From assembly GCF_001659605.2 (NCBI RefSeq), contig NC_035168.2, positions 12,525,862 to 12,589,861 on the forward strand: 64,000 bases of DNA, given 5' to 3'. This DNA is from Manihot esculenta. Its lineage: Eukaryota > Streptophyta > Magnoliopsida > Malpighiales > Euphorbiaceae. The notes under the pieces were generated by a model. It was not told the origin of the DNA and made no database searches. It worked only from the letters and a program-made list of their open reading frames with translations. Positions 36,641 to 47,690 of this stretch are shown here, piece after piece. Position 1 is the stretch's first letter; each line of letters starts with the position of its first letter. Position numbers and translations under genes: made by a program.

Positions 36641-38317
36641 TGATAGAGCATATTTTAGTCCACTTTATCATTATGTTCTTAATGTTTATTTGCATCTTTT
36701 CTGCCTAATTTTGTGGTTTTAATAATGTTTTGCAGATATTAGGTGTAAAAAGAGAATCTGGAGCAAATGCTCTTAAAACTGTCAAAAAGTACCAAAAAAG
36801 AAAAGTTTTCAAATAAGGAAAGTTTTCAAATAAGGAAAGTGCAGAAGCAAAAGCAAATAAGGAAAGCTCAGTCAGAAGATTATTTGAAATTCAAATCGCA
36901 GATCTTTCTTTCCTTGTCCAAAGATGTGCACACACTGCATTAATCATATCTTCCTATTTAGGCAGCAAGATCTTATGAAGACGCACTTGCCTCTTCTGCG
37001 TTCAGCATTCAAAATTCAAATGAAGGCTCCACCTAAAAAGGAAAGACTGGATAGATTCACTTTCCCTTCTGCATTCAATGACTGCGCTCCACTTCCTGTT
37101 CTGCAATCCGCGCGCATCCTTCCTCTTTTGATGCCTGATCCGCGCGCCTCCTTCTTTCTGGAGAATTTGCAACGCGATTCTTTCCTTTTCAGCACTTTGG
37201 GCAGCCTCTTCACTAATTAGGAAGCAAGTATGACCTAGGGCAACACTTTCAACTATAAAAAGACACATAAGGAGCCTCCACACAGTTTTTACACTCCCCT
37301 TGGGAGACACCTACGGGATTCACATCTCTTCTTCTACCTTTCTTCTTTTCTTTTATTTTTGGTTTTGGTTCAGCCATGAGTGGCTGAAACCTTTTACTCT
37401 AGTTGAAGATTGGTTGAAACTAAGGTTGTTTAAAGGATTGTGAGATCTGAACACATATTGTTTGTCTTTTGGTTATTCAATATTCATACAGTTCATGCTT
37501 GATTTCTATTATTACTTTGTTGTTTTAATCAAATTGGCCACTTGATTCTTGATTGCAAGGTAATTAATTGTTAGTTTGGAAAATTTTTAGTCCGTAATTG
37601 CTGGAATTATTCAAACATAAGAACACTTGGTGTAATAACTAAGGAATTGTATGATCTAGCAACATCTCATGCGTTTGAGTAGTTAGGATTGGATCTCTCT
37701 CTTTCTTCATGCAATTAACAATTGTTTGATGCCTAAGGCCCAAGGACGTTCCTTGGTAATTTTTTAATTAGTAATTAATTAGAGGACGTTCTCTAATTGG
37801 TTTAATCATAAGGAGAGACATGGTGGTGAGAAGCGTCTTCCATCTCCATAACTAATCTATTGAATCAACCTAAGGAATAGAAGTTTCAATGATCAATCCG
37901 AACAACCAAAGTGGATCCATCTCTTCAACTAGACTTTTCTCATATTGATTTCATCTTTATTTTAATTATCTCCTTGTTTAATTACTTTCAGTAGTTGTTA
38001 AATCAAATCAATGTCAAAACCCCCCCATTTACTTTTACTGCAATTTATTTTTATTCCGCTTTCAGTTTATCTCGGTTTCAATTTTATCTCGTTTCAGTTA
38101 TTTTTGCTTTCAGATTTATCTCGTTTCAGTTTATCTCGTTTTTCAATTTTCTTCTTTTTCAGTTTATTTTTATTTCAGTTAATTCTCTTGGTCTTGATAA
38201 GGAAAATAGGTAAGTTCTCAATTCCCTGTGGATTCGATCCTTTCACCACTATCTACAGTTGTAAATTGTTGATAACCAGAAAGGTTATTTTTGACCGGCT
38301 TCGACAACCGCGAGTTA
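36641..38317 (+). repeat. Element B, 5' LTR
   Basis: 1677 bp, TGATAGAGCATATTTTAG to CGACAACCGCGAGTTA (C-to-T in the terminal CA dinucleotide context). TATA at 37254-37260, leader hairpin at about 37371-37395, terminal hairpin at about 38274-38291. Confidence 0.92.
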
Positions 38318-38536
38318 AAAATTGGCACCATTGCCGGGAAGTTGATTTAACTTATTTGTTTTTCTTTCAGGACCTGATCTGTAACCCTAAGAACACCTCA
38401 TCGCAGATCTGAATATAAACAAAAATGAAAACAAAAAAAAAAAGTGAAGACCACCTTTGCATAGGAGCACCTTCTGTAACACATTTGGTCGCCGAACATC
38501 TCATCCAAGGCACGGTCACCGTCGCAGATCTGATCC

Positions 38537-39172
38537 ATGGCTAAGGTAAGTACACCTACTTTTGATTCTCAATTGTCTGAACTAAAATCTATTATGAAAA
38601 ATCTTGCCATAGGTCAATATCAACAAGCTCAACAATTTCAGCCACCAAGGCCATGTAGGATCTGTGGATATGTGGGACACCCAACTGATCAATGTCCTGC
38701 ACTTTATCAGTATGACCAACCGATGCATGCATTTGGAGGATTCAATAGTCAGCCTAGACATACATTTGGAGGATTCAATGACCAACCAGTTCATGCATTT
38801 AGAGGATTCTACGAACAACCAAGACATGATCCATACTATAACACATACAATCCAGGTTGGGGAGACTATCCAGACTTCAGTTATGCAGAGGCTAACAACT
38901 ACCAGGATTATCAAGGATATCAAGCCCAACCAGAACCTCCAAGTACCTACCAGCACCTTGAAAAGATGATGGAGTCCATGGCAAATGCTATACAAAACCT
39001 CGAACAGCGGATAGAACAATTGGCCACCGCAGAAAGTGCAGACATGTTGAGAAGAGAGGAAGAGTTTCAAGATGATGAGGAAGATGATGAAAGTTTGCAA
39101 GTTCAAGAACAAGCTGCTGAAGAGAAACAACCAAAAAACTGTTTGTCCAAACAAAACCTGTTGTTGATTTAG
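38537..39172 (+). CDS. Truncated Gag-like protein with one CCHC knuckle (element B)
   Basis: Open frame of 211 residues starting at an ATG 215 bp after the primer site. Residues about 35-55 are QPPRPCRICGYVGHPTDQC, a C-X2-C-X4-H-X4-C zinc knuckle as in Gag nucleocapsids. Next come about four imperfect repeats of an xHAFGGFxxQPRH unit (residues about 63-100), then a Tyr/Asn/Pro-rich part, a helical segment (YQHLEKMMESMANAIQNLEQ, about residue 143-165) and an acidic tail. The capsid domain that normally precedes the knuckle is absent, so the start codon is probably the original gag ATG fused to the C-terminal half. The frame is intact while the rest of the element is decayed, which may mean recent origin or retained RNA-binding use. 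Expression is unknown. Confidence 0.6.
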   Translation: MAKVSTPTFDSQLSELKSIMKNLAIGQYQQAQQFQPPRPCRICGYVGHPTDQCPALYQYDQPMHAFGGFNSQPRHTFGGFNDQPVHAFRGFYEQPRHDPYYNTYNPGWGDYPDFSYAEANNYQDYQGYQAQPEPPSTYQHLEKMMESMANAIQNLEQRIEQLATAESADMLRREEEFQDDEEDDESLQVQEQAAEEKQPKNCLSKQNLLLI

Positions 39173-39780
39173 ATGTCATTGATTATTTGAGCAAAGATAT
39201 TTTTTATATGAATCAAGATGATATTCTGAACAATAATCTTTGCAGGGAAGAGAGCCAGAAAGAGCCAAAACTGAAAGAAACTGACTATTGCATCCAACAG
39301 GTGGACTGCGAACATGCGTAGAACAAGGGGGAGCCAATCGCACCTCTTCAGATCAGCCTTGTGCAGACTGAAACCACCACCTTTCGGCCGCCGAACTCCA
39401 CCACCTTTTGACTGCCGAACCTCTCACCACAGCTTCCATCGCCTGAAACTCCTTTCAGCCTTCCAACGCAAACATTCCATGCTCACAAGAAACAAATGGT
39501 ATTCCAAGCACCTAAACCAAAGGACCATGCAGGTCAATGCCTTTCCAAACCTCCGGATAAGGTAGAGTTTGTTTTGCCTAAATTTAGTATCAAATTGCAG
39601 CTAGCCATAGAGAAACATGAATTGGAATTCAAAATGTTGCCCAATCATCTCAAGAATGCAAACATAAGAGCTAGAGGCACACCTCATCTGAAAGAGGAGA
39701 AGCTAATTATGTTACTTCATGAGTACATGGAAAAAATAGGATGGACTATGACCAAATCAAAAGGAGTGCTACACTTTCTA
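39173..39780 (+). pseudogene. Element B, pol N-terminal stub
   Basis: Contains DVIDYLSKDIF near 39173, a Pro-rich spacer with TTTCGGCCGCCGAA (about 39382-39395), then KPPDKVEFVLPKFSIKLQL and EEKLIMLLHEYMEKIGWTM (39550-39755), the region just before the RT palm of Athila-type pol. It stops at TKSKGVLH where the rest of pol is deleted; the junction is shared with element A to within a few tens of bases. Confidence 0.75.
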
Positions 39781-40857
39781 CTCAATTCAGTTGGGACTCT
39801 TTTCCCTTCTCTAATTACTTGAGCCTTGATCAAATGGATCACACCATGCACACCACACCCAGGGGAGTACTCAGTTTCTTTTGCATTTTAATATTTCCTA
39901 TACATTGAGGACAATGCATGATTTAGGTGTGGGGGTGCATATTTCTGAATCTTTATTTTTGTTTATTTTTATTTATTTTTGTTTATTTTTGTTTTGATTT
40001 TCAGTTTGAATTTTTATTTTCATTTTTATTGTGATTTTTTTCAATTTTTCGTTTTGCTTTCAATAACACACACAACCATAACCTTCTTCTCAGTTTTGAT
40101 ATGCTTTTCTCAATCTCATAAGCTATGTTGGATGAGTTTTCTTTCCATGACCCCATTGATGCAATGACACTTTAAACTTATGTTGAATCAATTGTAGTGA
40201 GTTGTATTCATGTTTGAGAATTATCTTTTGAATTGAATCTTTGAGCTTGCCATGGTGAAAAATGTATTGATGACACTCATTAGAGAGAATGAATTTAAAT
40301 TTGTGTGAATGAACTTAACATGACTTGATTTAGCAATTGGTGTTGATTTGTCCAATGCATTGATTAAAAGAAATTCAGCAAAGGCTTAGACTTCAAAAGC
40401 ACAAATTGAAAAATGTTCCAATGGTCAAAAGACTATGAACAGAGCTAGTAGCCATTTGGACAGGTGACCAACTGAGTAACTGGGGGTGGGTATCACCAAT
40501 ATGTACCTTCATGTCAAAAGGTTGGTGACTTTTTCAAGCAAAACTTAAATGCAAAAGGCTGAATATGGTACTTCAAGGTAGGGGCAAATCACTCTGAAAG
40601 CTAAAAAGAGTCTTATCTGAACAAATAATATGTGCATGTATGATCTCTCTCTTGAGTAAAACAGATCCTAGCCATGGTAAGTAAAGGGAAACAAGGAAAG
40701 AAGGTGAGTAATCTTCATGCATATATTCTTCACTGCAATGATTCAAAATAGGTGTTTAGAGTAAGAGCTTAAGTGGAAATAAGGATCTAGAGTGAGAAAG
40801 CTTGTTTGACTAAGTTTATTTGCTTGAGGACAAGCAAAGGCTAAGTGTGGGGGTATT
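39781..40857 (+). other. Element B, 3' internal region and polypurine tract
   Basis: Same non-coding region as in element A. It has the PPT-like box near 39903-39940 and the terminal one near 40823-40856 (TTGAGGACAAGCAAAGGCTA then GTGTGGGGGT). Confidence 0.7.
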
Positions 40858-42567
40858 TGATAGAGCATATTTTAGTCCACTTTATCATTATGTTCTTGAT
40901 GTTTATTTGCATCTTTTCTGCCTAATTTTATGGTTTTAATCATGTTTTGCAGATATTAGGTGTAAAGAGACAATCTGGAGAAAATGCTCTTAAAATTGCC
41001 AAAAAGTGCCAAAAAAGGAAAGTTTTCAAATAAGGAATGTTTTCAGAAAAGGAAAGTTTTCAAATAAGGAAAGTGCAGAAGCAAAAGCAAATAAGGAAAG
41101 CTCAGTCAGAAGATTATTTGAAATTCAAATCGCAGATCTTTCTTTCCTTGTCCAAAGATGTGCATACACTGCAGCAGTCATATCTTCCTATTTAGGCAGC
41201 AAGATCTCATGAAGACGCACTTGCCTCTTCTGCGTTCAGCATTCAAAATTCAAACGAAGGCTCCACCTAAAAAAGGAAAGACTGGACAGATTCACTTTCC
41301 CTTCTGCATTTAATGACTACGCTCCACTTCTTCTTCTGCAATCCGCGCGCATTCTTCCTCTTTTGAAGCCTGATTCGCGCGCCTCCTTCTTTCTGGAGAA
41401 TTTGCAATGCTATTCTTTCCTTTTCAGCACTTTGGGTAGCCTCTTCACTAATTAGGAAGCAAGTATGACCTGGAGCAGCACTTTTAACTATAAAAAGACA
41501 CATAAGGAGCCTCCACACAGCTTTTACACTCCCCTTGGGAGACACCTACGGGATTCACATCTCTTCTTCTACCTTTCTTCTTTTCTTTTATTTTTGGTTT
41601 TGGTTCAGCAATGAGTGGCTGAAACCTTTTACTCTAGTTGAAGATTGGTTGAAACTAAGGTTGTTTAAAGGATTGTGAGATCTGAACACATATTGTTTGT
41701 CTTTTGGTTATTCAATATTCATACAGTTCATGCTTGATTTCTATTATTACTTTGTTGTTTTGATCAAATTGGCCACTTGATTCTTGATTGCAAGGTAATT
41801 AATTGTTAGTTTGGAAAATTTTTAGTCCGTAATTGCTGGAATTATTCAAACATAAGAACACTTGGTGTAATAACTAAGGAATTGTATGATCTAGCAACAT
41901 CTCATGCGTTTGAGTAGTTAGGATTGGATCTCTCTCTTTCTTCATGCAACTAACAATTGTTTGATGCCTAAGGCCCAAAGACGTTCCTTGGCAATTTGTT
42001 AATTAGTAATTAATTAGAGGACGTTCTCTAATTGGTTTAATCATAAGGAGAGACATGGTGGTGAAAAGCGTCTTCCATCTCCATAACTAATCTATTGAAT
42101 CAACCTAAGGAACAAAAGTTTCAAAGATCAATCCGAACAACCAAAGTGGATCCATCTCTTCAACTAGACTTTTGTCATATTGATTTCATCTTTATTTTAA
42201 TTATCTCCTTGTTTAATTGCTTTCAGTAGTTGTTAAATCAAATCAATCTCAAAACCCCCCATTTTACTTTTACTGCAATTTATTTTTATTCCGCTTTCAG
42301 TTTATTTCGGTTTCAGTTTTATCTCGTTTCAGTTATTTTTGCTTTTAGATTTCTCTCGTTTCAGTTTTATCTCATTTCAGTTTATCTCATTTTCAGTTTT
42401 CTTCTTTTTCAGTTTAGTTTTGTTTCAGTTAATTCTCTTGGTCTTGATAAGGAAAATAGGTAAGTTCTCAATACCCTGTGGATTCGATCCTTTCACCACT
42501 ATCTGCAGTTGTAAATTATTGATAACCAGAAAGGTTATTTTTGACAGGCTTCGACAACCGCGAGTCA
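40858..42567 (+). repeat. Element B, 3' LTR
   Basis: 1710 bp, TGATAGAGCATATTTTAG to CGACAACCGCGAGTCA, then CCTTC. TATA at 41489-41495. It is closely similar to the 5' LTR, with scattered differences including a different U3 repeat number. Confidence 0.92.
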
Positions 42568-43100
42568 CCTTCACACTCTCCTTGTCGCCCATACACTAAT
42601 AAGGAAGGTGGAGCCTCATTTGAAATTTGAATTTTGAATGTGCACGGTATGAGGTGGCAAGCATGTGATCTTTGGATTTGGCTTCCTTAGTAAGCTGGAT
42701 TTTGAAATTCAAAATTTGAATATGAATCTTGAAGATTTGAATTTCAAAATACTTTCCTTATTTTGCTCTTCATATATGGCAACTTGAGACTTGGCTTCTT
42801 GAATAAGGAAAAGGCTACTTGGAGATTTGAAATTTGAATTTCAAATTGCTTTTGCTGAATGTTCTTTCCTTCTTTGCCACTTTCCTTATTTAGAACTTTC
42901 CTTATTTAGCTTCACTTCATTTCAACTTGGCAGGCTTGCTCTCATTTGCTCCATTTAAGGTAGTTTTAAGGGTATTTTCTCTAAAATGTCCTTTTTCACC
43001 ATTTTCTGCAAAATAATGTCAAGAGCACTAAATTAAGTAGAAATCATGTAAATAATCATCAATGATATCAAGATAAAATGGACTAATTTATGCTCTATCA
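42568..43100 (-). repeat. Cluster C, 3' LTR, 5' portion
   Basis: Continuation of the minus-oriented LTR interrupted by element B, ending at the complement of TGATAGAGCA at 43100. With 35426-36640 it makes an LTR of about 1.74 kb. Its U3 differs from that of A and B. Confidence 0.85.
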
Positions 43101-44196
43101 AATACCCCCACACCTAACTTTTTGCTTGTCCTCAAGCAAATAAACATAGTCAAATAAGCTCTCTTTGCTCTAGATCCTTTATGTCCACTTAAGCTCTTAC
43201 TCAAGACACCTATTTTGAAGCATTGCAGTGAAGAATATATGCATGAAGATTACTCACCTTCTTTCCTTGTTTCCCTTTACTTACCATGGCTAGGATTTGT
43301 TTTACTCAAGAGACAGATCATACATGCACATATTGTTTGTTCAGTTAGGACTCTTTTTAGCTTTCGGATTGACTTGCCCTTACCTTGAAGTACTTTATTC
43401 AGTCTTTTGCACTTAGATCTTGCTTGAAAAAGTCACCAACCTTTTGACGTGAAGGTACATATTGGTGATACCCACCCCCAGTTACTCAGTTGATCACCTG
43501 TCCAAGTGGCTACTAGCTCTGTTCATAGTTTTTCAACCATTGGAACAGTTTTGAATTTGTGCTCATGAGGTCTTTGCCTTTGCTGAATTTTCTTTCTCTC
43601 AATGATTTGGGCAAATCAACACCAATTACTAAAACAAGTCATGTTAAGTTCATTCACACAATTTTCAATTTATTCTCTCTAATGAGTGTCATCAATACAT
43701 TTTTCACCATGGCAAGCTCAAAGATTCAATTCAAAAGGAAATTCTCAAACATGAATATAACTCACTACAATTGATTCAACATAAGTTTAAAGAGTTATCA
43801 CATCAATGGGGTTATGGAAAAAAAAGCTCATCCAACATAGTTCATCAGTTTGAGTAGAGCAAATAAAAAAGAAGAAGAAGGTTGTGGTTGTGTGTGTGTT
43901 TTTGAAAGCATAAATGAAAACAAACTAAAGGGAAAACTGGAAGCAAAAATCGCATGAACTGAAACAAGCAAAAATCGCAAATCTGAAAGGAAAATGAAAA
44001 AAATTTCGCAGACTGAAGGCCATGTAAATTCGCAGAACTGAAAGGAAAAGAAGAAGAAGAAGAAAAGAAGAGAAGAAGAAGAGGAGATATGAACCCCCAC
44101 ACCTAAATCATGCATTGTCCTCAATGTATAAGAAACATAAAAGAACAAAGGAAACTGAGTACTCCCCTGGGGTGTAAGGTGCATGGTGCAATCCAC
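43101..44196 (-). other. Cluster C, 3' internal region
   Basis: Reverse-oriented copy of the non-coding 3' region: terminal PPT-like box at 43101-43137 and the second at about 44094-44130. Confidence 0.7.
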
Positions 44197-45500
44197 TTAG
44201 GCTGACTGAGATGGTTGATGTAGTGGAATTTCTTCCACTACTTGCACTGCAAATACTTCATAATAAGGTTTTAAACGATGACCATTCACCTTGAAGATTT
44301 TTCCTGTCTCTATACTGCGAATGTCTACAGCTCCATGTGGGTAAGCATGCTCTACAATGAATGGTCCAATCCACCTAGACCGTAGCTTTCCTAGAAACAA
44401 TTTCAAACGAGAGTCAAAGAGTAAGACTTTATCACCAACCTCAAATTATTTTCTTGAAAGCTAACTGTCATGGGAGGCTTTGGTTTTTGCTTTGTAGTTC
44501 CAAGAAGTCTCATAAGCATCTTGTCTTATTTCCTCTAGCTCTTGCAGTTGCAACTTGCGATGTTGTCCAGCTTCTTTGAGATCCATGTTGCAATTCTTTA
44601 CAGCCCAATAGGCCTTATTTTCAAGCTCAACTGGAAGGTGACAAGCTTTTCCATAGACCAATCTGTAAGGGGACATACCTATGAGGGGGTTTTGTAAGCT
44701 ATCCTGTAGGCCCATAGAGCATCTTCCAGACGTGTACTCCAGTCCTTTTGGTTGGGAGATACTGTCTTTTCAAGGATGGCCTTGATTTCTCTGTTGGACA
44801 CTTCAGCTTGCCCATTTGTCTAAGGGTGGTAGGCTGTGGATGTCCTATGTATGACATTGTGCTTTCTGAGAAGGCTTTCCACTACCTTATTGCAAAAATG
44901 GGTCCCTCTGTCATTGATGATTGCCTTTGGTACTCCATGTCTGACAAAGATGTTGGTTTTCACAAAGTCTACTACTGTCTTGGCATCATCAGTCTTTGTT
45001 GCTCTAGTTTCCACCCATTTGGACACATAATCCACTGCAAGAATGATGTAGGTGTATCCAAAGGATGGTGGGAATGGGCCCATGAAGTCTATGCCCCACA
45101 CATCAAATACCTCACAGACCATGATGGGGTTTTGTGGCATTTGATTTATGTTGCTCAGATTTCCAGTCTGTTGACACCTAGCACATGATTTGCAAAACAG
45201 AAAAGCATCTCGAAAAATAGTGGGCCAAAACAGGCCATTTTCAAGTATTTTATGAGCAGTCTTTCTTGGACCACAGTGTCCACCACAATTATATGAATGA
45301 CAAAAAGTGAGAACTGAAGCTATTTCTTAGCCTGGAATACATCTCCTTATCATTTGGTCAGCACAATATTTCCACAAATATGGCTCATCCCAAACATAGT
45401 ATTTAGCATCTTTCTTTATCTTATCCTTGGTGTGCTTTGGCATGTCAGAAGGTAAATTACCTGTGGCTAAGTAGTTCACCATGTCTGCGTACCATGGTTC
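44197..45500 (-). pseudogene. Athila-type integrase, degenerate (cluster C)
   Basis: In minus-strand order: MVNYLATGNLPSDMPKHTKD and YLWKYCADQMIRRCIPG (45480-45330), then the zinc-finger part with GGHCGPRKT and CARCQQTGN (about 45290-45165). The catalytic core follows with DVWGIDFMGPFPPSFGYTY (about 45105) and AIINDRGTHFCN (about 44900). [20 protein letters not shown] (about 44690) and the C-terminal [20 protein letters not shown] (about 44380) come next. A stop after RRCIPG and another near 44460 break the frame. RT and RNase H, which should precede it, are missing. Confidence 0.85.
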
Positions 45501-46032
45501 ATCAGATTAGGCTTGGAAAATTTGTTCAAAGAGGCCATTCTTACATTCTTCAGAATCTGAAAGGTGTTGCTCTTGGCTTGACTGCAATGGAGGTGGCGCA
45601 GAACTGGATTCAAAGGCTTCCTTTTGAGCAGGACTGGGCTGAAAGGGAGGCGGAAGAGGACTGTTCTGTGTGGGAAGCTGTGGTGAGAGGTCTAGCGGCC
45701 CAAGGATGGTGGTGTTCGGCGGCTGAAAGATGGTGGTGTTCGGCGACTGAAAGGCAGTGGCTTCAGTCTGCGTAAGGTCCTTCTGAAGTGGTGCAACTGA
45801 GCTTTCTTCATTCTGTGCTTGACTGCAAACTACCTGTTGGACGCTACAGACTGTCTCTTTCAGTTTTGGTTCTTTCTGGCTCTCATTCCTGCAAAGATCA
45901 TCATTCAGAATACAATCTTGATTCTCATCAAACATTTCCTGGCTCAAGCAGTCAATAATATCAAGACCATAAACAGGGGACATATCATGTGGATATTTCA
46001 TAGCATCATAGACATTAAATTTAATGACTTCC
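45501..46032 (-). pseudogene. Cluster C, gag-pol spacer and start of pol
   Basis: Minus-strand frame with IKFNVYDAMKYPHDMSPVYG and IIDCLSQEMFDENQDCILND, then a Gln/Pro/Thr-rich linker. The linker contains TTCGGCGGCTGAA-type words (45715-45755). It joins the integrase part directly, so the RT-RNase H segment was deleted. At its upstream side it abuts an LTR end (46033). Confidence 0.7.
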
Positions 46033-47690
46033 TGACAGTGCGGTTGTCGAAGCCGGTAAAAAATAACCTTCTTGGTTATCAACAATTTACAACTGCAGAT
46101 AGTGGTGAAGGATCGAATCCACAGAGAATTGATTACTTATTTATTTTTCTCAATCAAGACCAAGAGAACTATATGAAAACACAAGAGAAAGCAAGTAAAT
46201 CAAAAGTTGAATGAAAGTAAAGTGCAATAAAAGTAAAAAGGGGGGTTTTGAGATTGATTTGTCTAACAACTATTGAAAGCAATTAAAACAGCAAGTAAAA
46301 CAGCAAGTAATCAAAATAAAAGAGGAAATCAATATCAGAAAAGTCTAGTTGAAGATATGGATCCACTTTGGTTGCTTGGGTTGATCATTGAAACTTAGGT
46401 TTTCTTGATTGATTCAATAGATTAGTTATGGGGATGGAAGACGCTTCTCACCACCATGTCTCTCCTTATGATTAAATTAATTAGGGAACGTCCTCTAATC
46501 AATTACTAATTAACAAATTGCCAAGGAACGTCCTTGGGCCTTAGGCATCAAAACAATTGTCAAGTGCATAAAGAATGAGAGAGATCTAACCCTAGCTACT
46601 CAAACGCATGAGATGTTGCTAGATCATGCAATTCCCTAGTTTTTACACCAAGTGTTCTTAGGTCAGAATATTTCCAGCAATTACGGACTAACAAATATCC
46701 TAACCAACAATCAATTAACTTTGCAATCAAGAATCAAGTGGCCAATTTGATCAAAACAACAAAGCAATCTTAGAATTAAGCACAATTGCATGAATATTAA
46801 ATAAACCAAAATCAAACACTTTATGTTCAGATCTCACAACCTTTTAAACAACCTTAGTTTCAACCAAACTTCAACTAGAATAAGGGTTTCAGCCACTCAT
46901 GGCTGAACCAAAATAGAAAATAAAAGAAAAGAAAGCAAGAAGATGAAGAACTAAGGGAAATAACCCTTGGAGAAGCCTTGCCAATTCCTTGGAGGAGAAG
47001 TGTATGAAATCTTGAATGTTCATGTCTTTTTGAGGCCCTTAAATAGATGTTGAGAGGCTGCCTAGGGTTTCTTGGGTGTCCATGCATCTTTGTAGAGATT
47101 GCCCAAAGTGCCCTTGAGTCTTCTATGTGTATGTGTGGAGTTGCAAGCCCTTTTTGGTCTTTTGATTGATGCCCAAGTGCGTTCAAGAAGCCTTCTTCAC
47201 ATTATTCATGCACTAAAGAGGAAGGTGGAGCCTTGATTTAAATTTTGAATGTGCATGACATTAAATGGGAAACATGTGATCTTCAAGATTTGGCTTCTTG
47301 AATAAGAAGGAGGCTGTTCGGGGGCACTTTCGGCCGCCTAAGATGAGTTTCGGAGGTTGGACTTTCGGCTCTGGACGCAAGGTTCGACGGCCGAAGGTGC
47401 AGTCGAAGGTGGGTGACTTTCGCCTCTGGACTTGACTTTCGGCTTCCGAAAGTGTTTCCGAAGGTGCTTCCGAAGGTGGTTGAGTTTCGGCTTCCGAAAG
47501 TGCTTCCGAAGGTGCTTCCGAGGGTGGTTGAGTTTTTGGCACTTTTTGGCATTTTTAAGTGCATTTTCTCCAAATTGTTCCTTTACAGCTAATATCTGTA
47601 AAACATGATTAAAACCACAAAATTATGTAGAATAGGTGCAAATAAACATCAATAAGATCATGATAATATGGACTAAAATATGCTCTATCA
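46033..47690 (-). repeat. Cluster C, second LTR (variant subfamily)
   Basis: 1658 bp, minus orientation, TGATAGAGCATATTTTAG to GACAACCGCACTGTCA. The terminus differs from GCGAGTCA in A and B. U3 carries the GC-rich palindrome module (47297-47545) in place of the 17-bp repeats. A TATA-like TATTTAAG is at about 47038-47045 on the complement. The leader hairpin is at about 46886-46910. Confidence 0.85.
47297..47545. repeat. GC-rich TTCGG/CCGAA repeat module in U3
   Basis: Clustered CTTTCGGCCGCC, CGACGGCCGAAGG, GACTTTCGGCTTCCGAAAG and CTTCCGAAGGTG, plus TTTCGCCTCTGGAC. The same words fill the chromovirus LTRs D and E. It is absent from the LTRs of A and B. Confidence 0.85.

Larger units (their letters stand above)
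36641..42567 (+). mobile_element. Element B: non-autonomous Athila-type retrotransposon with an intact mini-gag
   Basis: LTRs at 36641-38317 and 40858-42567, primer site at 38323, target duplication CCTTC at 36636-36640 and 42568-42572. The inside is 2.5 kb: a 211-residue gag-derived frame, a pol N-terminal stub and the standard 3' region. Protease, most of RT, RNase H and integrase are missing, so movement would need proteins from another element. It is inserted into an LTR of cluster C in opposite orientation. Confidence 0.93.
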
